Source: an uncultured Nonlabens sp.
GTDB lineage: Bacteria > Bacteroidota > Bacteroidia > Flavobacteriales > Flavobacteriaceae
Length of the DNA stretch: 64,000 bases
Assembly: GCF_947495285.1 (NCBI RefSeq)
Contig: NZ_CANLXZ010000012.1
Location: 1 to 64,000 of the forward strand
Direction: 5' to 3'
Shown here: one piece after another, positions 1 through 8,681 of the stretch
Numbering within the stretch: the first letter of the stretch is position 1
Layout of the letters: each line of letters opens with the position of its first letter
Position numbers and translations under genes: made by a program
Notes under the pieces: generated by a model
What the model saw: only the letters and a program-made list of their open reading frames with translations
Told to the model about the DNA's origin: nothing
The model's database searches: none

Positions 1-69
1 TTTTGTGTTGCACCACAAAGGTAACTTTGAGGAACAAATTTCCCTTTCTCTTTTTAAACGTTTAGGACG

Positions 70-255
70 CTATTGATTGTAAAACAACATATCAAAAGTA
101 GTTACCACTCGGTTACCAGTTACTTTAACATTTATATCTAATTTAGATAAACCTATATCTTTATCACCTACTTTAAGAACAGGAGATTGCTGTGCAGTTG
201 TGTAAAGAGAGAATAAGAATAAAAACGCGAGAAATGTATTGCAGTACTTTTTCAT
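70..255 (-). pseudogene. Truncated VIT-domain exported protein (N-terminal fragment)
   Basis: A 61-codon frame with a clear signal peptide (Lys-Lys, hydrophobic core, cleavage near TAQQ). The mature part, from PVLKVGDKDI to TTFDMLFYN, resembles the start of a VIT (vault inter-alpha-trypsin) domain, where the next residues are normally N-x-R-x-LEGEF. Here a stop follows FYNQ at position 70, and no single frame continues the domain cleanly in the remaining 69 bases. VIT proteins are usually several hundred residues long, so this looks like a broken host gene whose remainder lies left of the window. It could instead be a sequencing error at the stop. The VIT assignment rests on short similarity recalled from the family. 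Confidence 0.45.
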
Positions 256-426
256 GAGGTTAGGTTTTATAGAGAAATCAGATTATCAATTAACATGCCG
301 TTTAATTTTGATGTAATTTCTAACAATTAAGCATTGATATAAAGTTTAAATGAGTGAACTGCTCATTTCATTGCGTGAACTATAAAAAGCATGGCTCAAA
401 AATTCTAACATAATAAAGTAAAGACT

Positions 427-434
427 TATTTTTG
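427..434 (+). promoter_or_regulatory. -7 box TATTTTTG for nadC
   Basis: Matches the flavobacterial -7 consensus TAnnTTTG, 17 nt before the nadC ATG. No clear -33 TTG was seen at the expected distance. Confidence 0.5.
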
Positions 435-451
435 AGATGTAAATAAATAGG

Positions 452-1318
452 ATGGACTACAATTCAAAAGAAGCACAAGAAGAAATAAAACGCATTATCC
501 AAAATGCACTGAGAGAAGATGTAGGTGATGGAGATCACAGTAGTTTATCCTGCATACCTACTACAGCTGTAGGTAAGGCAAGATTGCTAGTTAAGGACGA
601 CGGGATACTGGCAGGTGTCGCTTTCGCGAAAGCGGTATTCAAAGAAGTAGATCCCACTTTACAAATAGACGTTAGAATAGAAGATGGTAGTCCTGTAAAA
701 TATGGGGACGAAGCATTTTATGTAACCGGTTCTTCACAGTCTATTTTAAAAGCAGAACGTCTGGCGCTAAATGCCATGCAGCGCATGAGTGCGATTGCTA
801 CAAAAACTAAATTATTTGTAGATCTATTAGAAGGTACAGGCACAAAGATTCTAGACACTCGTAAAACCACACCTGGAATACGTATTCTAGAAAAATGGGC
901 AGTAGTAATAGGTGGCGGCGTTAATCACAGATATGGATTATACGACGTGATAATGCTCAAGGACAACCACATCGATTTTGCTGGCGGTGTTTCAAAAGCT
1001 ATACAGAAAACAAAACAATATCTAAAAGATACAAATCGCGATCTTAAAATTATAGTAGAGGCTAGAGATCTAGAAGAGATTAAAGAAATCCTTACTAATG
1101 ATGGAGTCTACCGAATTCTTATAGATAATTTTAATTATGAAGATACCAGAAAAGCAGTAGCGTTGATAGGCGATCAATGTCTTACAGAAAGTAGTGGTGG
1201 TATAACACAAGATACTGCAAGAAAATATGCAGAATGTGGTGTAGATTTTATTTCTAGTGGTGCGCTTACTCATAGTGTGTATAATCTAGATTTAAGTCTT
1301 AAAGCGGTGCATGAGTAA
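452..1318 (+). CDS. nadC: Nicotinate-nucleotide pyrophosphorylase (carboxylating), quinolinate phosphoribosyltransferase
   Basis: Cytoplasmic enzyme of de novo NAD synthesis. It condenses quinolinate with PRPP to give nicotinate mononucleotide, CO2 and PPi. The 288-residue length is normal. Family motifs are DTRKTTPG (135-142), NHRYGLYD (158-165) and KDNHI (170-174) in the C-terminal barrel. The ATG at 452 is the first in frame after a -7 box. The gene overlaps the following YihY gene by 8 nt, so the two are probably co-transcribed. Residues 57-61 read AFAKA and are encoded by an exact copy of the interspersed 16-bp palindrome. Homologues have a similar helix there without extra length, so the site replaces sequence rather than adding to it. 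Confidence 0.96.
   Translation: MDYNSKEAQEEIKRIIQNALREDVGDGDHSSLSCIPTTAVGKARLLVKDDGILAGVAFAKAVFKEVDPTLQIDVRIEDGSPVKYGDEAFYVTGSSQSILKAERLALNAMQRMSAIATKTKLFVDLLEGTGTKILDTRKTTPGIRILEKWAVVIGGGVNHRYGLYDVIMLKDNHIDFAGGVSKAIQKTKQYLKDTNRDLKIIVEARDLEEIKEILTNDGVYRILIDNFNYEDTRKAVALIGDQCLTESSGGITQDTARKYAECGVDFISSGALTHSVYNLDLSLKAVHE
619..634. repeat. Palindromic element CGCTTTCGCGAAAGCG, copy inside nadC
   Basis: Exact copy. It lies in frame in nadC and is read as AFAKA (residues 57-61). Confidence 0.9.
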
Positions 1319-2243
1319 ATTAAAAAAGATAATAGACCGCATACCTGTAGTATCGTGGGTAGTGGCATTAATTGATAAGTGGCAACTTCCTGGATTTGAA
1401 GGGATGACCGCCTGGGATTTATGCGAGACCTACTACTTAGGCATTGTTAAAGGAGCATTTTCTGCCCGTGCGAGTGCTATTTCTTATAGTTTTTTCATGG
1501 CGTTGTTTCCTTTCATTCTATTTATACTTAATTTAATTCCTTTTATAGAAATAGATAATTTTCAAGAAGAAGTATTACTCTTTGTAAACGATTTATTACC
1601 AGCACAAGCAGCAGGTGCATTTGATAATATTTTTAAAGAAATCGCATTACAAGAGAATAGCGGTTTACTTACCGTAGCATTTTTAACCTCTTTATTCTTA
1701 ATGGCAAACGGTGTTAATGCTATTTTTAATGGTTTTGAGCGCAGTTTTCATTCAGAGTTAAATCGTGGTTTTTTTAGACAGTATGCAGTCGCCATAGCCG
1801 TTTCTATTATGTTAGTTATTTTTCTTTTTCTAGGTGTTGTACTAGCTGGTGTAGTAGAATACTGGATATCAGAATTGCGCAGTAGAGATTTCATGACACA
1901 AGATTCTATGGAAATATGGCTCAAATTGTTAAGGTATGTAACCTTGATAATTATGTTATTCATGTTTATATGTACGCTTTATTACACCGGTACAAAGGAT
2001 GGAAGGACTAGTAGTTTTTTATCTATAGGCGCACTGGTAACCACATTTTTAATTATCATATTTTCCTATTTATACGGTATTTATATAGATAATTTTTCTT
2101 CTTATAACGAGATCTATGGATCTATAGGAGCGTTGCTTATTCTCATGGTCTATATATGGCTCAATTCTAATCTTTTATTGCTAGGATTTGAATTAAATGC
2201 ATCACTTAGATCATTAAAGGCACGAAATTTGAAATCTGTGTAG
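1311..2243 (+). CDS. YihY/virulence factor BrkB family inner-membrane protein
   Basis: A 310-residue polytopic membrane protein of the YihY/BrkB (UPF0761) family. The family hallmark is seen around residues 51-80 (SARASAISYSFFMALFPF), followed by further hydrophobic segments near 112-135, 155-180, 205-225, 233-255 and 275-300, about six in all. Some members have been called BrkB or mistaken for RNase BN, but the molecular function is not established. The ATG at 1311 overlaps the end of nadC, indicating translational coupling. The next gene starts 28 nt downstream. Confidence 0.85.
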   Translation: MSKLKKIIDRIPVVSWVVALIDKWQLPGFEGMTAWDLCETYYLGIVKGAFSARASAISYSFFMALFPFILFILNLIPFIEIDNFQEEVLLFVNDLLPAQAAGAFDNIFKEIALQENSGLLTVAFLTSLFLMANGVNAIFNGFERSFHSELNRGFFRQYAVAIAVSIMLVIFLFLGVVLAGVVEYWISELRSRDFMTQDSMEIWLKLLRYVTLIIMLFMFICTLYYTGTKDGRTSSFLSIGALVTTFLIIIFSYLYGIYIDNFSSYNEIYGSIGALLILMVYIWLNSNLLLLGFELNASLRSLKARNLKSV

Positions 2244-2271
2244 TATATTTAAAAACTAAAAATATTTAAAA

Positions 2272-2835
2272 ATGAAAAAATTACTTTTAGCAGTTATGGC
2301 TCTTCTAGGAACATACACTGCAACTGCACAACAAACTATTGAAGGGGTTTCTATAGAAAAAAACCTAACTGTATCTGGTCAGGAATTATCTTTAAATGGA
2401 GCTGGTGTGAGACAGAAACTATGGTTTGAGCTTTATGTGGGTGCTTTATACACTGTAAAAAAGAGTAGCAATGGATCTGCTCTTGTAAACGCAGATCAGC
2501 CTATGGCAATTACATTAGACATTACCGATAGTAAAGTGACACAAAGTAAAATGAAAAGCGCTGTAGAAGATGGTTTTGAGGATAGCTGTACAGATAAGGA
2601 AAGAGCTGCGATTAAATCTCAAATCAATGAATTTATCGGTCTTTTTAGTGAAGCCATCGTAAAAGGTGATCATTTTGAAATAGCTTATGCTCCTGGAACA
2701 GGAACTAAGGTTTCTAAAAATGGTAAGAAATTAGGTACCATCGCTGGATTAAAGTTTAAGAAAGGATTATTCGGTATCTGGTTAGGTGAAGACCCTGCAG
2801 ATGATGATCTTAAAGACGGTATGTTAGGTAAATAA
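2272..2835 (+). CDS. Chalcone isomerase-like family exported protein
   Basis: A 187-residue protein with a signal peptide ending near ATAQQ (about residue 20). The mature part carries the signature of the bacterial chalcone-isomerase-like family: residues near 42-62 include G-V-R-x-K-x-WF-x-LYVGALY. A central segment SKVTQSKMKSAVEDGF and a C-terminal GTKVSKNGK/GLFGIWLGEDPAD fit the same fold. In bacteria these proteins are periplasmic or lipid-binding and catalytic activity is unproven. It lies 28 nt behind the YihY gene in the same direction, and a hairpin terminator follows at 2861. Confidence 0.8.
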   Translation: MKKLLLAVMALLGTYTATAQQTIEGVSIEKNLTVSGQELSLNGAGVRQKLWFELYVGALYTVKKSSNGSALVNADQPMAITLDITDSKVTQSKMKSAVEDGFEDSCTDKERAAIKSQINEFIGLFSEAIVKGDHFEIAYAPGTGTKVSKNGKKLGTIAGLKFKKGLFGIWLGEDPADDDLKDGMLGK

Positions 2836-2860
2836 TCTATTTACGACTTATTAATAAATC

Positions 2861-2890
2861 AAAGCCTGTGTAATTTACATGGGCTTTTTA
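2861..2890 (+). terminator. Rho-independent terminator after the chalcone isomerase-like gene
   Basis: An AAAGCC...GGGCTTT outer stem with an inner TGTAA/TTACA stem, followed by a short T run. It ends only 12 nt before the DUF2147 start, so it may attenuate rather than stop transcription. Confidence 0.6.
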
Positions 2891-2901
2891 ATTCTCATAA
2901 A

Positions 2902-3327
2902 ATGAAATATTTAGTTTTTATAGTTCTTTGTGTTCTCGCTTTTGCAAAAGCACATGCACAACCTGTTACCGGCACTTGGAAAACCATAGACGATGAATCT
3001 GGTGTGGTAAAAGCGCATGTAGAAATCTATGAAAGAGATGGAAAGATCTATGGTAAAATAGCTAAAATACTAGACAAGAATGCACCTAAGAACGCACTAT
3101 GTATTAATTGTGATGGAGAGCAGAAAGATGCTCCGATTCTAGGATTAGAAATTATACAAGGTCTTGAAAAAAAAGGAAACGTTTACAAAGATGGCGATAT
3201 TCTTGATCCAGAAAATGGTAAAACCTATACCTGTAAAATATGGCTGGATGAGGATAATCCTAACCTTTTAAACGTACGAGGTTACATAGCTATTTTTTAT
3301 AGAACCCAGACATGGATAAGGCTTTAA
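2902..3327 (+). CDS. DUF2147 domain-containing exported protein
   Basis: A 141-residue secreted or periplasmic protein. The signal peptide ends near HAQ (residue 20). The mature domain opens with GTWKTIDDESGVVKAHVEIY and carries a CINCDG pair of cysteines in the middle, both typical of DUF2147, a lipocalin-like beta domain of unknown function. Signal-peptide residues 13-17 are AFAKA. They are encoded by GCTTTTGCAAAAGC, a symmetric variant of the palindrome found throughout the window. It converges on the DUF2254 gene with only 20 nt between stop codons. Confidence 0.85.
   Translation: MKYLVFIVLCVLAFAKAHAQPVTGTWKTIDDESGVVKAHVEIYERDGKIYGKIAKILDKNAPKNALCINCDGEQKDAPILGLEIIQGLEKKGNVYKDGDILDPENGKTYTCKIWLDEDNPNLLNVRGYIAIFYRTQTWIRL
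2937..2952. repeat. Degenerate palindromic element in the DUF2147 signal peptide
   Basis: Differs from CGCTTTCGCGAAAGCG at three positions. Two are symmetric, so the inner dyad is kept. It is read as AFAKA. It could be chance, because a signal peptide favours such residues. Confidence 0.4.
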
Positions 3328-3347
3328 ATGGATACTTACTTAATAAA

Positions 3348-4655
3348 TCAATTACTAGATAATTGATGGTATTGAGTTTCTATGGATTCAAATTGTGCCT
3401 TTAATCGATCAATATCATGCGAGTTTGAAATAGATTCTTGTGCATCGTGAACTAGTAATTTTGCTTGTAAATATAGTGCAGTATAATAAGACTGTTGACA
3501 GGCTTCTCTACCCATGCAAAGAGAGAATAATTGCAATAATTTACTCATTACTGATAGGTCTTCTTTACAGTACTTGCGATAGGAGGCAAATATATCATAG
3601 ATAAGATCTTCAAATTTTGTGGTGTTTAATTTTATAAGCACCTCTTTATCTTCATTAAGTACAATATTGTGATCTTTCTTAAGCATTCTTAAACGTACAA
3701 GATCAGTTAGGTAATCTATGGTGTCTATAGCTGTACCTGGATCATTGATACCTGGTGACATGGCTTTAATACCTATTTCTGTAATTTGTTTAAAACCTAG
3801 GGTATAGTTATCGCTTACTAATTCAGATTCGGAATAATTAAAATTTTTATAAACTTCTGTTTGTTGTCTGTTATTTAATTCTACTTCAGATTTAAAAAGA
3901 GCTTCTCCTTCTAGAATGTATTTACCTTTAGTTATAAGCATTTCAAATCTAGTTTTACAGGTCTCACATGATTTTTTTAAGCCTTCTACGCTTATGTTTT
4001 GTATCGTACCACTTCTATTAGTAAAATACGTGTACCATTGATTAGTCTCAGGAAATTGATCTTGTATCGTTTGTTGTTTTATAAGAACCTGCAGTCTTTT
4101 ACTAGACTTATTATATATATTTTCTAGAATAGTATTGATCTGTATGCTGGTAGAAATACTGTGGATAAAATAAACAAATGCTGCAAGAGCCACTATGGTA
4201 CTAAATATTCCTAATAAAACTGAAAATCCTGGTAGTTGATAATTATCTCCAGTAGGTTCTATACCTATTATAGTGATAATATTGTAGAGTATGGTTGCTA
4301 GAAATGAGCCTAAAATATATTGATGTCTTTTATTAGAAATTAAGTTAGGGAGCACTCTAGGAGAATAATTTGCTGCTGCTTGACTTAAAAGTAACATCAC
4401 CATAGAAAAGGAAAAAACGAGCATGGAAATCCCACCTGCTATTAATGTGGTTAAAATATTACGCGCCGTATCGATGTCGTTGATAACGATAATGGGTAAG
4501 GATTCTTGTAAGCTTTTAGAAATTCCATACCCTTCAGCAACCTTCATTATTATTGCAAATAGGATAGCTATTATCGCATAAAATGTAGGATAGAAAGCAA
4601 TACTTCCTGTAATGGTATTGAAAAAGGAGCGTAGACGTATTATTAAAGACTGCAT
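3348..4655 (-). CDS. DUF2254 family membrane protein
   Basis: A 435-residue protein. The N-terminal third has about four hydrophobic segments (near residues 18-38, 68-92, 110-132 and 142-168). Between the second and third is the DUF2254 signature with FSFSMVMLLLSQAAANYSPR. The remainder is a soluble domain containing the conserved stretch TEIGIKAMSPGINDPGTAID (near 290-310). The function of the family is unknown. The start at 4655 is supported by a -7 box ending 4 nt upstream, which suggests a leaderless transcript. It is monocistronic and faces the DUF2147 gene. Confidence 0.85.
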   Translation of the reverse strand: MQSLIIRLRSFFNTITGSIAFYPTFYAIIAILFAIIMKVAEGYGISKSLQESLPIIVINDIDTARNILTTLIAGGISMLVFSFSMVMLLLSQAAANYSPRVLPNLISNKRHQYILGSFLATILYNIITIIGIEPTGDNYQLPGFSVLLGIFSTIVALAAFVYFIHSISTSIQINTILENIYNKSSKRLQVLIKQQTIQDQFPETNQWYTYFTNRSGTIQNISVEGLKKSCETCKTRFEMLITKGKYILEGEALFKSEVELNNRQQTEVYKNFNYSESELVSDNYTLGFKQITEIGIKAMSPGINDPGTAIDTIDYLTDLVRLRMLKKDHNIVLNEDKEVLIKLNTTKFEDLIYDIFASYRKYCKEDLSVMSKLLQLFSLCMGREACQQSYYTALYLQAKLLVHDAQESISNSHDIDRLKAQFESIETQYHQLSSN

Positions 4656-4659
4656 TACA

Positions 4660-4667
4660 CAAATATA
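4660..4667 (-). promoter_or_regulatory. -7 box TATATTTG for the DUF2254 gene
   Basis: TAnnTTTG match on the minus strand, 4 nt before the ATG. Transcription would start at or next to the start codon. Confidence 0.5.
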
Positions 4668-4935
4668 TAGGTCTCATAAGAACCTCGTACCTATTTTAAC
4701 AATTATAAATCTAGAGAACTTCATCGCTTTTAATAATAATCATTGTTAACTATTTAAAAGCTAAATATTTATCTGATAAAATTGTAGGAATATTCTAACG
4801 ATAACCGATTAGAAAACTGATATACAATATATTAAAGATTCAATAATTAGTAAACTGTTAACTATTTAGGTAGGATTTATATAATTTATTTGTTGAATTC
4901 AATTTTCATTAAAAACAATTATTAAAACTAAAATT

Positions 4936-5622
4936 ATGAAATCAAATATAATCACAATAATAATTGCAGCGGCTTTATTAGTAAGTTGTGGTGCAGTTAA
5001 AAATAGCAATAGTCAGCAAAAAGGTACAGTAATAGGTGCTGCAGGTGGTACTATTCTAGGTTTAATTATAGGAAATAATGTAGGCGATGGCGATAACCAG
5101 ACTGAAGGTGCTGTAGTAGGTGCTGCCATAGGCGGTATCGCTGGTAACTTAATAGGTCGCAATATGGATAAGCAAGCCAAAGAAATAGAAGCTAGCCTAC
5201 CTGGTGCAGATGTAGAAAGAGTAGGAGAAGGAATAGTAGTAACCTTTGACGAAGGTAGTGGAGTAAAATTTGCTACTAATCAATCGCTGCTTAATGAAAA
5301 CTCACAGACTACTCTTAATAAATTATTAGATGTCATGAACAGGTATCCCGGTACAGAGGTGCTGGTTGCAGGTCATACAGATAGCCAGGGTGCCGAAGAT
5401 TACAACCTAGAGTTGTCTAGAAAAAGAGCTGCGAGTGTTAGAGATTATCTAGCCACACACGGTATTGCTAGCGATAGAATAGCAATGACTTACAGCGGTG
5501 AGGAGTCTCCTAAAACAACTAATGAAACCGCCGAAGGTAGAGCGCAGAACAGAAGAGTAGAGATAGGAATAGTAGCAGGAGAAGAAATGAGAAGGGAAGC
5601 GCAAATGGAATCTAAACAATAG
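4936..5622 (+). CDS. OmpA-family outer-membrane lipoprotein with glycine-zipper segment
   Basis: A 228-residue lipoprotein. The signal peptide ends in a lipobox (LVSC, Cys18). Residues 30-80 form two glycine-zipper membrane segments rich in GAAxGG and NLIGRN. Residues about 105-212 are an OmpA-like peptidoglycan-binding domain with GHTDSQGAEDYNLELSRKRA and GRAQNRRVEI. It probably tethers the outer membrane to peptidoglycan. The upstream 280 bp are AT-rich and contain no gene. A strong terminator follows at 5645. Confidence 0.9.
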   Translation: MKSNIITIIIAAALLVSCGAVKNSNSQQKGTVIGAAGGTILGLIIGNNVGDGDNQTEGAVVGAAIGGIAGNLIGRNMDKQAKEIEASLPGADVERVGEGIVVTFDEGSGVKFATNQSLLNENSQTTLNKLLDVMNRYPGTEVLVAGHTDSQGAEDYNLELSRKRAASVRDYLATHGIASDRIAMTYSGEESPKTTNETAEGRAQNRRVEIGIVAGEEMRREAQMESKQ

Positions 5623-5644
5623 ACGCTTGCCCATTTTTAAATTT

Positions 5645-5672
5645 AACCCAACTAGAAATGGTTGGGTTTTTT
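5645..5672 (+). terminator. Rho-independent terminator after the OmpA lipoprotein gene
   Basis: AACCCAAC / GTTGGGTT stem, 8-nt loop, then a T run on the plus strand. It lies between two convergent genes. Confidence 0.85.
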
Positions 5673-5674
5673 AT

Positions 5675-6124
5675 TCATCTCAACTGGCGCAATCCTTCAT
5701 AAGTAATTACAGCTACTGCATTTGCTAGGTTAATACTGCGTATATGCTCGCTGTATTGAGGTATTTTGTATAAATGATCTTTAAATCTATCGGTAATATC
5801 ACTCGATAAACCTTTAGACTCTTTCCCGAATATTATCATCATTTCATCTTTAAAAGGAATCTCGGTATAGTCCCTTGTACCGTGGCTGCTCAAAAACGCC
5901 ATAGATCGATCTTTGTTCTTTTCAAAAAATTCATCGGCATTTTCATAGATGCTTAACTCTATATGTTGCCAGTAATCCAGTCCTGCTCTTTTTAATCTAG
6001 AATCGCTTAATTCAAATCCTAACGGTTTTACCAGGTGTAAATGAGAACCTGTGGCAAGACTTAAACGACCTATATTACCAGTGTTGGTATGAATTTCTGG
6101 CTCTATGAGAACTATATGCAACAT
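5675..6124 (-). CDS. trmL: tRNA (cytidine/uridine(34)-2'-O)-methyltransferase
   Basis: A 149-residue SPOUT methyltransferase. It methylates the 2'-O of the wobble base of leucine tRNAs using S-adenosylmethionine. Family motifs are IVLIEPEIHTNTGNIGRL (5-22), the KPLGFELSDSRLKRAGLDYW segment, IIFGKESKGL in the knot, and the C-terminal IRSINLANAVAVITYEGLRQ. The length is normal for TrmL. It converges on the OmpA gene and is divergent from the alcohol dehydrogenase, with a palindromic element between the two starts. Confidence 0.93.
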   Translation of the reverse strand: MLHIVLIEPEIHTNTGNIGRLSLATGSHLHLVKPLGFELSDSRLKRAGLDYWQHIELSIYENADEFFEKNKDRSMAFLSSHGTRDYTEIPFKDEMMIIFGKESKGLSSDITDRFKDHLYKIPQYSEHIRSINLANAVAVITYEGLRQLR

Positions 6125-6177
6125 AATTTATTTTAAGAAGGTAAAGATACAGTAGAAGAATGTAGTTAGATGTGTTC

Positions 6178-6193
6178 CGCTTTCGCGAAAGCG
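6178..6193. repeat. Palindromic element CGCTTTCGCGAAAGCG
   Basis: Exact copy in the trmL/alcohol-dehydrogenase divergent region. The symmetry extends to TTC/GAA on both sides (6175-6196). Confidence 0.9.
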
Positions 6194-6270
6194 GAATTTT
6201 CACAAATATTAATAATAAAAAAAACCATTGCTTTAACGCGTTATTAACCCATTTAAAGTGTATTTCTAGC

Positions 6271-6278
6271 TAGTTTTG
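6271..6278 (+). promoter_or_regulatory. -7 box TAGTTTTG for the alcohol dehydrogenase
   Basis: TAnnTTTG match 59 nt before the ATG. An unusually strong Shine-Dalgarno sequence, AAGGAGGG, follows at 6314-6321. Confidence 0.45.
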
Positions 6279-6337
6279 CAAAACTAAATAATAATCATAA
6301 TACCTGTACCGATAAGGAGGGATTTAAAATATAATAA

Positions 6338-7387
6338 ATGCAAGAAGTAAAAGCATACGGAGCAGAAAGCAAAGAGGCTGATTTTAAAGAAATCACTATT
6401 AAACGTCGTGATCTTAACGAGAATGATGTAAAAATCGATATACTTTATACCGGTGTCTGTCACAGTGATATTCATGCTAAACAAAACGATTGGGGAAACG
6501 CAAAATACCCTATCGTACCAGGTCATGAGATTATAGGTAGGGTTACTCAAGTAGGTAATGAAGTTTCTAAGTATAAAATAGGTGATCTAGTCGGTGTAGG
6601 TTGTATGGTAGATTCTTGCCAGACTTGTAGCGCTTGTGAAGAAGATATGGAGATGTGGTGTGAAAATGGTTCTACCAGTACATATAATAGTAAAGATAAA
6701 TTTATAGGAGGACATACTTTAGGTGGTTACTCGACAACTATAGTCGTGAGAGAAGAATTTGTTCTATCGGTATCAGAAAAACTGGATATAAAAGCAGTAG
6801 CTCCATTACTTTGTGCAGGTATTACCACATACTCGCCATTAAAACATTGGAATGTAAAAGAAGGTGATAAGGTAGGAATTATAGGTTTAGGTGGTTTAGG
6901 ACACATGGGAATTAAATTTGCAGTTTCCATGGGTGCAAAAACCATTATGATTACCACTAGCGAGAGTAAAGCGGCAGACGCGAGACGTCTAGGTGTAGAT
7001 GAGGTCATTATTTCAAAAGATGCAGACCAGATGAGTGCTCACGCAAATTCCTTTGACTTTATTCTTAACACTATTCCTGTAGGTCATGACGTAAATCCTT
7101 ACCTAGCTTTATTGAAAAGAGATCGTACGATGTGTCTAGTAGGCGCAATAGAACCTCTAGAAAATGTACATGGTGCAAACCTTATTTTGAGAAGAAAAAA
7201 TTTAGCAGGTTCTTTAATAGGAGGTATTAAAGAAACACAAGAGATGTTAGATTTTTGTGCAGAGCACAACATAGTGTCCGATGTAGAGATGATAGATATG
7301 AATGAAATCAACACTGCCTTTGAGAGAGTTCAAAATAATGATGTTAAATATCGTTTTGTTATAGACATGCAGTCTTTGAAGAATTAA
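6338..7387 (+). CDS. Zinc-dependent NAD(P)-dependent alcohol dehydrogenase (CAD/YahK type)
   Basis: A 349-residue medium-chain dehydrogenase that oxidises alcohols or reduces aldehydes with NAD(P). Catalytic zinc ligands are Cys41 (GVCHSD), His63 and Glu64 (GHE). Structural-zinc cysteines lie in the cluster CMVDSCQTCSACEEDMEMWC. The Rossmann motif GLGGLG is near 180-187. The overall pattern matches the cinnamyl-alcohol-dehydrogenase/YahK branch, which usually prefers NADPH and short aldehydes; the real substrate is not evident. An AAGGAGGG Shine-Dalgarno sequence lies 16 nt before the ATG, rare in this phylum. Monocistronic, with a terminator at 7412. Confidence 0.9.
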   Translation: MQEVKAYGAESKEADFKEITIKRRDLNENDVKIDILYTGVCHSDIHAKQNDWGNAKYPIVPGHEIIGRVTQVGNEVSKYKIGDLVGVGCMVDSCQTCSACEEDMEMWCENGSTSTYNSKDKFIGGHTLGGYSTTIVVREEFVLSVSEKLDIKAVAPLLCAGITTYSPLKHWNVKEGDKVGIIGLGGLGHMGIKFAVSMGAKTIMITTSESKAADARRLGVDEVIISKDADQMSAHANSFDFILNTIPVGHDVNPYLALLKRDRTMCLVGAIEPLENVHGANLILRRKNLAGSLIGGIKETQEMLDFCAEHNIVSDVEMIDMNEINTAFERVQNNDVKYRFVIDMQSLKN

Positions 7388-7411
7388 GATATTCTAAAAA
7401 AATTTAAGTTT

Positions 7412-7442
7412 AAAAGACCGTTTTGTACGGTCTTTTTTTTTG
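7412..7442 (+). terminator. Rho-independent terminator after the alcohol dehydrogenase
   Basis: AAAAGACCGT / ACGGTCTTTT stem with a 5-nt loop and a following T run. Confidence 0.9.
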
Positions 7443-7512
7443 ACTTGTTTTTACACACTGCTTCATTTGTTTTATAAATACTTAGATTTACAACTCAACA
7501 ACTAACTATTTT

Positions 7513-8505
7513 ATGCATTCATTTACTGTAAAACAAATAAACGAGATCCTTAAAGGAGAACAAGTAGGTAATACAACTTATTCTATAACAGGTGTTAACG
7601 AGATAAGAAATGCCTCAAATAGCGATCTTACTTTTATAGGTAATAGGAAATATGCAAAATTCTGGGCAGCCTCTAACGCGTCCGTAGCTATTATAAATGA
7701 TACTATAGATCTTCAACCTGGTGATAATCGTGCTTTTATCAAAGTTAAAAATGCAGATCTTGCTATGGCGAGATTACTAGAAGCTTTTCAACCAGAAACA
7801 CCTGCTTTTAATACAGATATTCATGCAACAGCTGTAGTTGACGATACCGCAACTATAGGTAAAGGTGTTAAGATAGGGGCGCATTGTTACGTAGGTAAAA
7901 ATGTGGTTCTAGGAGATGGAGTGGTGCTGTACCATAACGTTAGTATTTTTGATGACACCACGATAGGTCCAAAGACAGTAGTCTGGTCTGGTACGGTTAT
8001 AAGAGAGCGATCTCAAATAGGAGCGCAGTGTATTTTTCATACTAATGTGAGTATAGGAGCAGACGGTTTTGGTTACCGCCCTGCAGACGATGGTCGTGGA
8101 CTGGTTAAAATACCACACATAGGTAATGTGATAATAGGAAATGGAGTAGAGATAGGTGCAAATTCTTGTGTGGATCGTGCAAAGTTTAATTCTACCATAG
8201 TTGGTGATGGTTGTAAAATCGATAATCTAGTTCAAATAGCACACAATTGTATATTGGGTAGATCTTGCATTATGGCTGGTCACAGTGGTCTAGCAGGTTC
8301 TGTAACACTAGGTGATGGTGTTATTATAGGCGGTAGTGCCAGTATTAAAGACCATACGGTTATTGAGTCTGGTGCAACTATAGGTGCTGGTAGTGGTGTA
8401 ATGAACGATGTAAAAGCAGGACAGACCGTATTAGGATACCCAGCGGTAGACTCTAGAGAAATGCTTAAGCAATGGGTGGCATTGCGCAAACTAGCAAAAA
8501 AATAG
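7513..8505 (+). CDS. lpxD: UDP-3-O-(3-hydroxyacyl)glucosamine N-acyltransferase (LpxD family)
   Basis: A 330-residue enzyme of lipid A synthesis that transfers a hydroxyacyl chain from ACP to the 2-amino group of UDP-acylglucosamine. An N-terminal uridine-binding domain (about 1-95, with SDLTFIGNRKYAKFW) is followed by a left-handed beta-helix of hexapeptide repeats (about 100-300). The segment GADGFGYRP is conserved. The likely catalytic base is His244 in VQIAHN. It stands alone rather than with lpxC or lpxA, so it may be a second lpxD paralogue as found in many flavobacteria. No -7 box was clear. Confidence 0.85.
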   Translation: MHSFTVKQINEILKGEQVGNTTYSITGVNEIRNASNSDLTFIGNRKYAKFWAASNASVAIINDTIDLQPGDNRAFIKVKNADLAMARLLEAFQPETPAFNTDIHATAVVDDTATIGKGVKIGAHCYVGKNVVLGDGVVLYHNVSIFDDTTIGPKTVVWSGTVIRERSQIGAQCIFHTNVSIGADGFGYRPADDGRGLVKIPHIGNVIIGNGVEIGANSCVDRAKFNSTIVGDGCKIDNLVQIAHNCILGRSCIMAGHSGLAGSVTLGDGVIIGGSASIKDHTVIESGATIGAGSGVMNDVKAGQTVLGYPAVDSREMLKQWVALRKLAKK

Positions 8506-8639
8506 TTCTTGTTTAAGTAAGTAAAAGATTCTTTTTTTTGATAAAAATGTGTTTTGATAGCTGAGAAATTTATTCAGTTATTTGTTGAAATTAATGTTAA
8601 TAGCATTTTAAAAGGCAGCAATAAGCTTATTTCATATAC

Positions 8640-8647
8640 TAAATTTG
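8640..8647 (+). promoter_or_regulatory. -7 box TAAATTTG for the HxSNG barrel gene
   Basis: TAnnTTTG match, 34 nt before the ATG at 8682. Confidence 0.45.
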
Positions 8648-8681
8648 ACGCTTTAATTTTTTAAACTCAAAAAACAGAATT

